Source: Tetraselmis striata
Taxonomy: Eukaryota > Chlorophyta > Chlorodendrophyceae > Chlorodendrales > Chlorodendraceae
Length of the DNA stretch: 64,000 nt
NCBI GenBank assembly: GCA_006384855.1
Contig: VCJN01002376.1
Location: 20,768 to 84,767, forward strand
Direction: 5' to 3'
Shown: in pieces, positions 45,651 to 54,958 of the stretch
Position numbering within the stretch: position 1 is the first letter of the stretch
Layout: the number at the start of each line of letters is the position of its first letter
The notes under the pieces: model-generated
What the model was told of the DNA's origin: nothing
Databases searched by the model: none
The model's input: the letters and a program-made list of their open reading frames with translations, nothing else
Program-made: the position numbers and the translations under genes

Positions 45651-46736
45651 CGCCCACCGGTCTGCCTCTTGGCCCTTTGGCCCCTCCAAAAGACTTGCAA
45701 TTATGCCAAAGCACCTTTTCGGCAATTTGCCTGCGCCCCCTCCCTTCCTTGAGAGGATAGGACGGCGGTAGTAAGGTTTGCTACCAGTACTTGGGGGTTC
45801 CTTCCGTCTGGCATGCATTGCGCGCGTTCGCATGCGACACGCCAATTCACGTAGCACGCATGCGACGCGCGGAGCTACACAATTTGCAAAGCACGAGCGT
45901 GGACCGCTGTACTGCGGGCGTGCTACATCACCCAAACTAGACGTTGAAAACTGTCGTTACAACGAGCACGGTCAACTCGAGCACGTCGTTGTGAGTCATC
46001 GACCCCGCTCAAGGTATACTATTTATAAAATTTAGCGGGCTCTCTGCTGGCCCCATCCACCTTCCACCTTTGCGCCCCGCCTAGCATGTGGCGGGCCGCG
46101 TCCGCCCCCCCCCCCCCCCCCCCCCCCTTACCCTTACTCCCTCACTTCGTGCTTTCTGTTCTTACGAGTTGCCTACAGGCTCTTGCCCTGAAAAAAACAC
46201 TGAAACCCAAGCCAATAATGCACCTTTTCGGCAACCACACATCCCCCTCACTTTGAAACACCAATGCAAGATGTTAATGCGTATATGAAGCCCATCATAC
46301 GCCATCGCATGCATTCATTGTGCGACTCCTAGGGCCAGCTTGGTTGAGGGAAGATGAAAATATTATTCGCTATGCCCACACGGCAGCACTCGGTTTGGCG
46401 ACATTCGGCGTTTAGCCTGCATACGGATTAAGACCACCAGTTCAATTTTTTTGACGCCTGCAATACCATGTTCTTGCAAAGGTTACGACAGCAGAGCACT
46501 CATTTTTTAAAAGTCACGCGTATGAAGTACTCGGAGGATATAATCGCGGCGGTCACCGTACTGGATCGTTTTACCTGTAAACCGTTTGAACAATATAGAT
46601 AGTGCTCTTATGCTGATTTTTTTCATTAATATTAACACTATTCTTCATGGTATTTTTCATTTTTAATTACGGTATGCAGGCGACTGTATTCATACGACAC
46701 ATACGTACCGCCAGGGTTGCGCGGAAGTCGCTTCTG
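45651..46736. other. Intergenic, repeat relics and poly-C tract
   Basis: Contains a partial repeat start at 45,779, words shared with 45,313-45,360 (GGCAATTTGCCTGCGC at about 45,721), and a C-tract at 46,106-46,128. From 46,290 to 46,690 AT-rich and unrecognised. Confidence 0.4.
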
Positions 46737-46925
46737 TTTTAAGCCTATTTATGGGGTTTCCTCCTTGCTGTAACCGCTTTTCCGGCTGCCGTGCTGCTAA
46801 GTGGTAAGGGTTACTAGGCACATGTTGTTGCGCCCTTTTTGATTGGGTGCAACACGAGTAGACATAAAAACAGCCATAACAGCGAACCATATCATCTTCC
46901 AATTTCGTTGCGTTTCACGCGGCGA
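46737..46925 (+). repeat. Left terminal direct repeat, copy 2
   Basis: Contains TATTTATGGGGTTTCC, CAACACGAGTAGACATAAAA and ends GCGTTTCACGCGGCG. More diverged from copy 1 than the two copy-1 repeats are from each other. Confidence 0.75.
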
Positions 46926-47035
46926 TTAACTGTCTCGCAACCTGTTATTGCGAGCAAGGTCACCGTGGTTGTTCAAGACCACACTCGGCTCACCACCCGT
47001 GCGTGAAATTCTCATCCGTACGACCGTCCGTCATC

Positions 47036-47910
47036 ATGTCATATGGAGAAGAACCCGTCGTCGAGCCGACGCTCGAACCGCTACAAGCAAACATGAAGGC
47101 CCAGTCTACATTGCTGCGCGAGCTTGCGACAACGTAAGCTTAATTGACGGCTCGTGACCATGTTATTGATGGAGACGGAGTACATGGCTTTGGTTCCGGG
47201 CAGCGCGTCGCGGGACAGATGACATGCAGCAGGGGAGCCGCAGAGCGCCTTGACAAATTGCTAGAGCTACCCCAGAGCGGTCGTGTCGGAGCAAAATCCG
47301 TGAGTGTCCAGGACGACTACCTCGCGGTGCTGCAGCGAGCAAAGTCTGGTTACGAGTGGTCAGCCGTTCGACTGGTTAGCCGAGTGCATGGGCCCTTTCC
47401 CCTGAGTACCGACTAAAGAACGAGTACCTCAAGCGGATGACCAGCGTCTGCCGGCCTAGGAGGAATATCTTTGGATGTCGTGTTATTTCGGAGTCCACAC
47501 GGCCGCTCTCTTCGTAGCTCTCGACAATGTGCTACCTTACGACCCTGCTGCTAATCAAGACTTCACCCCCTACCTCGCGCGCTCGGAACCACGCCGAGAC
47601 CATCGACAAGGCGTTTCGATTTCGTCTGGCCTTCCCGCAGAGGCTTAACAAGGTAAAGCGTGTGCACGGTGACCAATGTTTTACGGACGGATTGCGAGCC
47701 CAACATTTTCAGCCTGCCGCCGAACATCTGGGCTCTGCGATTTTCGGTGACCTGATGAAGGACTACGGGCGCCGCGTCTTCGAGGCAACGGTTGCCATCA
47801 ACGCAAAAGCTACCTCTACTGCTCGGGTGGCGGCGGCGGCTTCAGGACGCGGGCGTGGACGTGGGCGTGGCGGCGGTCGCGGGTGTGGCCGCGAAGATGA
47901 GCACGAGTGA
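47036..47910 (+). pseudogene. Gag-like gene, copy 2, frameshifted
   Basis: Starts MSYGEEPVVEPTLEPLQ, breaks by stop after about 33 codons, resumes in other frames and ends in a frame from 47,527 with HAETIDKAFRFRLAFPQRLN, FGDLMKDYGRRVFEATVA and the Gly/Arg-rich tail GRGRGRGRGGGRGCGRE. It ends at TGA 47,908 followed by CGG, as in copy 1. Confidence 0.75.
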
Positions 47911-48940
47911 CGGTGTGGGGCGCCTTTCGTCGGAGATGCTGGCGCATTGCGAGGCCACCTTTCGGCGACCGCCGCACGGCGAACCCTAGCAGCTCCGAGG
48001 CGGGATGAGCGCCATGTGTCCGTACCGGACCCTCCCACCTTACATACTTCATTTAGACACTTCACTGACCTTCCTCGGTGCGGCGCTTCTTACAGTTACA
48101 ACCGAGTGCGGCTCAGCCATCCGCACACCTGCACATGGCGGCTCAACAATCCGCCTCCCGTACCGTCTCATCGTTGCGTCCGTCGGCTGTCACACTGCGT
48201 GTTATAACTGGTTCGCAACGACCAAGCTTCGTGCGTGTGCGTTACGCGCGTGACATGCATGCATGCGCTACGAGCGCGACGGGCGCGCGGGGCAGGCCTC
48301 GTACTTAATAAATCTTGCCCCGCAAACCCGTACTGATGTTGTTGCAAACCCGTCCATCAACTACCGGCCAGCCGCCGAAAACCTAACCGCCTCCGCCGAA
48401 TATTTTGCAAAAATGAACCAGCCCCCTATTACTCCGTTAAGTGCCGTACTTACGTAATTGACGAGCCCGCAGCTATCGCCCCTTGGGATGCTTCACTCCG
48501 GTCTCATTTACCGGAGGCGTTCCATCTCAGACGAGCTAGGACAACGACCCTCGACCTACTCTCTAGCTCCCCCACCGCTCAGACGCTCAAGAGCTACGCC
48601 GGCAGAGTGTCTCAGTTCGCGGAGTTCTGCCACGACTCCGAGAACATCAGCCCGTTGGAGGCGACCACTACGACTATCGTCCGGTACGTCGCTTGGATTG
48701 CTGGTGAGCAGGGTCACATTGGGGCTAAGTCGTTACATCCATACATGTCAGCAATCAACACGTTCTTTGAGCTACACAACCTCGACCCGATCGCCAACGA
48801 CAGCATGCACCTTACCGCCGCTCGTCGAGGCCTAATGCTAAGGCCACGCCGCCTCGAGGCTGCCCCTTTGCGAGTCCCTTTGCATGCTAATGTCGCCTAC
48901 AGCTTCGTCGAGCGCATTGGGTTGATTGTGTCTCCTCCCA
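47911..48940 (+). pseudogene. Tyrosine recombinase copy 2, 5' part
   Basis: Covers the N-terminal arm and core-binding domain; SQFAEFCHDSENISPLEATT and the Ser/Tyr-rich YMSAINTFFELHNLD region are clear matches to copy 1. Frame changes occur near 48,080 and 48,450-48,560. Similarity to copy 1 stops at about 48,938, before the catalytic Arg. Confidence 0.75.
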
Positions 48941-50750
48941 GACCCCTCCAGCATCCCTCGCCCTTCGGGCCGAACAACGCCTTGTCTACATTCTCACCCT
49001 ACAGCTGACCGCCCACAACCACAGCATCATCGGCGGCACCCGCGGGACTAATAAAACGGAGCAGTGGCGTAAGACAGTCTCGACAACTTGCGGGAAAATC
49101 AAGGCCGCGCCAGCTGAGGTACCTGCCGAGGGGCAACCTGCGGGCACCACGCCAACACCACCACCAGCCGGCCCAACCCAACTGACACTACCAGCGACCC
49201 TAACAGCCCATGCCGAACCCCAGATCCACGACACCCCCCCCCCTGGGTTCGAGCACATGACACAGAGGCGAGGAGCGGCCGCTAATGCCGTTGCAGCCAC
49301 CGAGCGGCGCCGGGCAGCAACGGAGCGCGCCCCCGGAGCAGCCCACCCAGCCCCTGCACCTACCGCCACAGCCCCATCGGCAACCGCCATGACCGGAGTG
49401 CAAGCGGTAGACGAGGACGAGCTTGAACTGAACTACGAGGAGAACGACAGCACCATGGATGTGGACACCGCCCAGCGCGGGGCAGCGGAGGCACCATGTC
49501 TGGCTGACATTACCCTCGACTCCCCCCAACGCTCAATAGTACAACGCACATTCCGCGAAGGCACACCAGACAGCACCACAGAACGACTGGTCGAGCTCCA
49601 GCACCTCACCACCACAACCACAAAGCTGCTCGCACAGTCTTCCCCAGCCAGTCAGCCTGCACTTGCGGCCGAACTAGCCAGACTCACAACGGAGTCACAT
49701 CGACTGCGTAACCCACAGCGCCACTCGATCCAGCTCGAACACCAACCCCGACAGCCCCTCCCAGCAGGCAAGGGCAAGGCAGCCGCATCTGCCAAGCACA
49801 AGAAGAAGCAGCATAGTGGAGATCGTGACGTCCGCAGCGCTCCCAAGAAGAGCGTGTCTGCTGAGGCACCGACCCAGCGAACTGCAAACAAATATGCAGT
49901 GTAATAGAAAACATTGGCATCTAGCATCCTGACTAAGGCCCATGGGTCGTAGCCGCTCATGCGGCACCACCCGCAATCGCAGCAGGAGCAAGCCGCGCCT
50001 CTCTAGCACTCACGACTCCGACAACGATTGGGAAACGGACGACGAAGCAGCCCAGCCATCTGGCAGCTCGCATCAATAACTGCCGCGCAATCCACCGCGG
50101 CAGTAAGCATACCAGCTGACTCAATAACAACGGCCACTACTTACCCTTGTGCCCGGTGCAGCTACTCAGATATCACACAATCATGACAACACCGCCCAAA
50201 ACACAGGACATCCCCATCGCTGATTACCACAACCCGCCACATACAACAAATACTCACTCTCGTGAAGGAGGGCATCGCAGCCCCAACACTCGGCAGGACA
50301 AACCAGTAATTCTCATGGCGAAGAACATGAAGTTCACAACCGAGGCCATGAGGCTCGGAAGTCGTATTGGTACTCGAGGAGGGGAGCAGACAAATTGAAA
50401 TTGTATTGAAATTGATTATAGCTGCTAATCTGCTGCTTCCACTGGCCCGGACTGAGTTGTTCTTAGGGCATGCTATCTCTAACCATATTAGGGAACACTA
50501 GGTGTAATTATAGCTCAAGCTACAGGCCACCCTATTGCGTGTCCAAGCCCCTCCTCCCTCCAACGGGCTGTAGCTAGGACAGCAGCGCCCCCATGTTGTC
50601 CCTACCTGAGTCAGACCTATCCCATTCATCAAAGCTCAGCAGGTAAGCTTAGGCAGCCGAAGCGTCCCGCCTACAATTACTAATTAAGGTGAGATGGGGA
50701 AGGGGGCTGACCGGAATTGCTAAGTGTTGCTCATTATTTGTCCACCGCTG
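48941..50750 (+). mobile_element. Insertion within recombinase copy 2, carries unknown ORF
   Basis: Absent from copy 1. A plus-strand frame is open from about 48,950 to 49,904 (about 315 codons), starting without a clear ATG (LRAEQRLVYILTLQL) and continuing Pro/Thr/Ala-rich with an acidic patch (EDELELNYEENDSTMDVD) and a basic end (KHKKKQHSG). A second small ORF (MGRSRSCGTTRNRS, about 49,941-50,080) follows. Codon and base use differ from the host element (more CA-rich). It looks like the remnant of another retroelement, perhaps a LINE ORF1, but no family is recognised. About 110 bp of recombinase sequence is missing at the junction. Confidence 0.5.
49257..49904 (+). CDS. Unknown hydrophilic protein in the insertion
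   Basis: From the first ATG in the long frame (MTQRRGAAANAV) to TAA, 215 codons; the frame is open further upstream to about 48,950, so the true start may be elsewhere or truncated. Pro/Ala/Thr-rich with an acidic centre and a Lys-rich C-terminus. No domain recognised. A disordered nucleic-acid-binding protein of a transposon is the most economical idea. Confidence 0.35.
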   Translation: MTQRRGAAANAVAATERRRAATERAPGAAHPAPAPTATAPSATAMTGVQAVDEDELELNYEENDSTMDVDTAQRGAAEAPCLADITLDSPQRSIVQRTFREGTPDSTTERLVELQHLTTTTTKLLAQSSPASQPALAAELARLTTESHRLRNPQRHSIQLEHQPRQPLPAGKGKAAASAKHKKKQHSGDRDVRSAPKKSVSAEAPTQRTANKYAV

Positions 50751-51437
50751 AGCCGGCTAGTAGGATTAGTGCTGCGGGAAATGCATATCGACGACTACGA
50801 AATTACCCTGCAAGTGTACCACGAGAAGGGACGCGCCGGTCGACACGGCCCCGACTATTTGCGCGACTACTGCTCCTTCCAATGAATGTCGGAGCACCCC
50901 CGCATTGCGCGTCTCTTGTACCGCTTCATCGACCATGTACTGTCTGCCCCCCTGGCCCATGTTACCTAAGCCGAAACAATTTTCTTGGCGGTCACCCCGA
51001 GCGAGCATTCCAAGTCTTGGAATGCCGCTACAATGGTGGATTGGCCCCCTACGGCCGTTCGTCTTCTCGGTGCTACCCCCCCCCCCCCCCCCCCCCCCCC
51101 CGCCCGCCGGCACTTCTTGGAGCTCACACATCCTTCGCAAGGGAGCCGCATCTGCCGCTAACGCCATCGGAGCCCCACTATCCCACATCCGCTACCATGG
51201 CGGCTGGGCCACCAACTCCGACGTCGTTTTGGACCACATTGATCCCAACGTCCTTCATTCGCTTGGCGCGTGATTCTTCTTCGGTCACATCGCGCCCCTC
51301 CGCCACTTCCAAGTCCAACAATACTTCGCAACGGTGGCCTTCCCGGTGCCCCCTTTGTGACCTGGCGCTACCCCTTATGCGTCAATCTACCCCTCTCTCC
51401 GTTCGCTCATCACCGGCAAAACTGACTCAATTTTAAA
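50751..51437 (+). pseudogene. Tyrosine recombinase copy 2, 3' part
   Basis: Resumes with YEITLQVYHEKGRAGRHG, the Lys-containing region, then a TGA, then SEHPRIARLLYRFIDH. A poly-C tract at 51,076-51,100 replaces part of the sequence, after which HILRKGAASAANAIGAPLSH and YHGGWATNSDVVLDHIDP follow. The catalytic Tyr position reads His (DHID instead of DYID) and the H-x-x-R box reads HILR, so this copy would be inactive even if frames were intact. Confidence 0.8.
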
Positions 51438-51663
51438 ATGTTCTAAAACTTGTTAACGGGGTTTCCTTCCTTCCGTAACCGCTTTTCCGGCTACCGTGCT
51501 GCTAATAAGTGGTACGGGTTACTAGCTAGGCACCTGTCGTTGCGCCCTTTTTGGGTGCAGCACGAGTAGACATATAAAAGTAACACATGAGTCTGCCATC
51601 TTCCAGTTTCGCTACGCAGCGCCGCCCCCCCCCCCCCCCCCCCCTCCCCCCCCCCCCCCCCCC
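51438..51663 (+). repeat. Right terminal direct repeat, copy 2, followed by 40-nt poly-C
   Basis: The repeat starts TTCTAAAACTTGTTAACGGG and ends CTACGCAGCG at about 51,621; it is followed directly by about 40 C with a single T at its middle. Confidence 0.8.
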
Positions 51664-52234
51664 CACTCCGTGTTCATGCATTTCCGGCGGAACGGAAATA
51701 CTTCCGGCGGAACGGGAGAATCTAAAAAATGAGCCGGAAGTGCACTAGCGGAAGTCCCTCTAGATAAATCTATTTTGCCCGGAAAACTGAAGGGGTCAAG
51801 GGAAGCTTCACTTAGTCTGATTAGTAGAATGCCGTCGAGAAATGAACCGGCGAACCCGAGCAGGTGGACGTATCGGGCACTTAACACTATTGATTCATCG
51901 GACCATAAATGGCCCGCTGAAACTAATACACCAACATTATGTAGTGATTTGAGAATTTCAAAATTTGTTGAATTTAATCGTCGCTGGCAGGTGCTGTTGA
52001 GTATCGATGAGTAGTCGATAATCATTTAAGGATTCTCCTTAAATGATCCTTATACTTGGCGCACCCAGCGGGTGCCTAGTCGGAGGTATAGCGAAATATG
52101 AATTCCGCGGTACGTTATTTAGTACTCTAGAATAGCTTGTCGTGTTTATCGCTTAGTTCCCGGTATATTTCGCTTGTGTACTGCGCAGCAGTGCGCGAAT
52201 ACGGCATGCTGTCGGCCGCAACTGCAGACGGGCA

Positions 52235-52312
52235 GTGCCCGTTCGGCTCACGGAGGGGGGGGGGGGGGGGGGGGGGCATGCTCACGGCCTCGTGCCCGAG
52301 CCGAACGGGCAC
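52235..52312. other. Hairpin with 15-bp perfect stem and G-tract loop
   Basis: GTGCCCGTTCGGCTC at 52,235-52,249 pairs exactly with 52,298-52,312. The 48-base loop contains a run of more than 20 G, so the structure could combine a stem and a G-quadruplex. Confidence 0.7.
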
Positions 52313-54026
52313 CACCTGCCCTGGAAATAGGATAGGTCCATAGCCTTTTACATAGGAATGCTATACACTCATTGAGCTAGAGGTCGGGGGCTCAACGGAC
52401 GGTGCCCCATGTGCCCCCGATTCAAGAATCAAACCGCCCGATCTTGGAACTCGCGTTCTCGGAAATACAGCGCCGGCCTCAACCCCTCCCGCGAGGGCGC
52501 CTGAGGTAGCTCTCTACGTATCGATCGTATGATGGGCGCCAGTATAGGCCCCAGGGCTGACGCCCGTTGGCGGTATGTTTGCGGTCAATCTCGGTTGATG
52601 CTAGCCCGATGGGACCGACCGACCCGGATTTCCGCGCTCTCGACCCCCTCTCGCGTATGCATCCCCTGCCACCCGCAGGTTACTATTTAGCCGGCCGCAC
52701 ATGTACCGTCCCATGGCCTAGCTCCTCGGGGTGCAGTAGAGCCCATGAGTGGCTCAGCATGAGGTGGTCGGTGCGCGGTGTCCCATCTCCCCCCGTATTT
52801 TTTACCCGATATTAGATAAACGGGCTGAATGGGGGCCCGGCGGTCAACCACCACCCGTAGATGAGTGGTCGACTCGCCACCCATCTACCTACGCCTACCG
52901 AAGGCCACTATGCCCATATGCTAGCGATAGAGACCAATATGGATTGATTCGTCTGCATGCAGGTACACCGGGAGCCGATGGGGTGACGGGTAGCTGTGAT
53001 AATCTATAAAAATAGCGGAAATACAGTTAACGGGCGGAGGCGAGACACGGGCTGGATCGCACGATTCTTCACCGGTGCCTCACCAAATCCCACACGACTC
53101 GGCCCATATCCCAACCCTTGCCCCTAAGGGGCCATGGGTGGTGGTCTAGAGGTCCTCGTTCATGTCTTGTGAAGTGCTAGTGGCCGATTCGGGGGTGGGA
53201 TGGAGGTGGTCCGTGTACGGGTACATGAGACACCGTACGCGCGCTATATATCGCCGGTTTTAAACACCGTGCGGGTGCGCTTTGTAGCCGCCCATAGTAG
53301 TCCCGAACAACTAGTCCCGTACTATAGGCCACAAGTGGCGCCCCATCGTCCCGATATGCATGTGCGAGCCGTGCGGCATGATGCTGATGCGCGTGATGCT
53401 TGTAACGGGTACGCTCCGGCACTCCTACGATATGCTCACTGACACTCCACCCCCTACACCGGTCCCCTACCATGAGCTCAACGACGTCAACAACATGCCG
53501 GAGGCTGAGGAGGCAGGCGTCGTGCTGGCCGATCCGGAGGATGTAGAGTTCTACATCATCCCCGGTGAGTCGAATCATGTTGTCGAGCAACAACCGCATG
53601 TTGGGGAGGAAAACGCCCATGTTGAACCCAACGCACACACTCCCGAGCGCCCTGCTAGCACGGAACCGGACGCGGGCGTTTAGCTTAATTTGTCACTGCC
53701 TCATTTTCCGCGCACTCTTCGTGCATGCGCCATTGCTAGGTTGCCATTGATTTGCATGTTGTATTGCTGTGCCCTCTTGCCACTATCATGCAAGGCTCTG
53801 CATATCAAGTGAGAAGTCAACATGAGCAATACAGTAACGTAATAATCATCCAGGGTCCAAAGATGTATTTCTTAATCGGATTCAGGGGCGGCTGATCATC
53901 TGATATTCAATATTGATCATATCAACAGTCAAATGTCGATTCTAGTCATGAATGGCGGGAACATATGTAATTCATATCATAATCTGGGGTTAAGGAGACG
54001 GAAGTTCCGGGGTGTTCCAGCGGAAT

Positions 54027-54081
54027 TTCCGGCCCAGAATTTCGTTCCGTGTGGAGGGCGGAACGGAATTCTGGGCCGGAA
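54027..54081. other. Hairpin, 14-bp perfect stem extended imperfectly
   Basis: TTCCGGCCCAGAAT (54,027-54,040) pairs with 54,068-54,081, and the next bases (TTCGTTCCG against CGGAACGGA) extend the stem with mismatches. Embedded in repeated TTCCGG/GGAA words. Confidence 0.65.
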
Positions 54082-54480
54082 AGGAAGCTCCGCGGAACTC
54101 AACCGGAACTGCCGGAATACAGTTCCGGCAGAACGGAAATACGAAATCCGACTTCCGCGCAACACTGCTGATACGTACGCGCTGGCGACTACTGCATGTG
54201 TGTTCCCCCCCCCCCCCCGCCCGTTGCCGCGCTCAGTGCGTCGTCATGTGCGCGGCGCGGCCTTCGCTATCGATCAGCAACGTGGCAGCCTGACATGTCT
54301 GTGCGCCGTTTGCGCGGCGCTGCTGGCTGCTGGTGGTCGCACAATTCCACCGCCAGTGCGGCGGCACTCAACAAATGGCCACCCGATGACCCAAGTTCCT
54401 CACACCACCACCCCCCTTCGCACTAGTGGCTTCCGACATCAAGCGTAGCGGGGAGCAGAGGATTAACTCGAGTCTATTGA

Positions 54481-54958
54481 GCCTGTTTGCGCTTCCAGGG
54501 CCCGTGTTCGGCGGCTAGTCAGCAGGAAATTCTTTGTCTGGGAGGGGGGGGGGAGGAGGGGGGGGGGGGGGGGGGGGGGGAATCCAAGGTTCTCCCGCCC
54601 GCCCGGCGGCGGCTGCCCTGACTGCGTTCCGGGAGCCCAACCAGCCCTGCGCCGTGGCCGCGCGACTGTGACCTACCTGCATCGCCCTCTGGGGGTGTGC
54701 GAAGACGGCGTCATGCAGTCCGTGCCGAGTTTGCTCCGGCAGGTGGGCGCCGACCAGCCAGCCGCCCAGCCAGCCGCGGGATTGCCGCAGGATTGCCTCG
54801 TCCGCCTCTGCCGGCTTGCCTTCCACTGTCTGGCGCCCTCCTGCACGAATACGTGGACACCAGATGGATAGATAGACAGAGACATAACGCTAGAGGGCAC
54901 CGCTCCTTGCAATAACGTCACACTGTAGTCGCTACAGTCGTATGAAACATTTCTACAC
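54481..54958. other. Upstream region of RAP gene with G-tracts
   Basis: Contains G-tracts at 54,543-54,580 and splice-site-like words, so 5' exons of the OPR/RAP gene may lie here. No exon could be assigned with confidence. Confidence 0.35.

Larger units (their letters stand above)
46737..51622 (+). mobile_element. Gag plus tyrosine-recombinase element, copy 2, decayed and interrupted
   Basis: Second copy of the family at 38.9 kb. Terminal repeats are at about 46,737-46,925 and 51,438-51,622. The Gag and recombinase regions are present but carry several frameshifts and stops, and a foreign segment of about 1.8 kb (roughly 48,940-50,750) splits the recombinase. The order of parts, the TGA CGG junction between Gag and recombinase and the repeat ends match copy 1, which supports the element definition. 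Confidence 0.8.
51664..54480. other. Unrecognised 2.8-kb region with two hairpins
   Basis: No gene is supported. Short ORFs at 53,177-53,638 (-) and 53,360-53,683 (+) overlap each other and show no known domain; the plus one has an acidic Glu/Pro-rich end. Notable are the G-tract hairpin at 52,235-52,312, TTCCGGCGGAAC words at 51,685-51,720, and the hairpin at 54,027-54,081. Confidence 0.4.

Noticed and set aside
53177..53683. Overlapping ORFs of 153 (-) and 107 (+) codons
   Set aside because: They overlap on opposite strands, show no domain or splice context, and cannot be separated from chance open frames.
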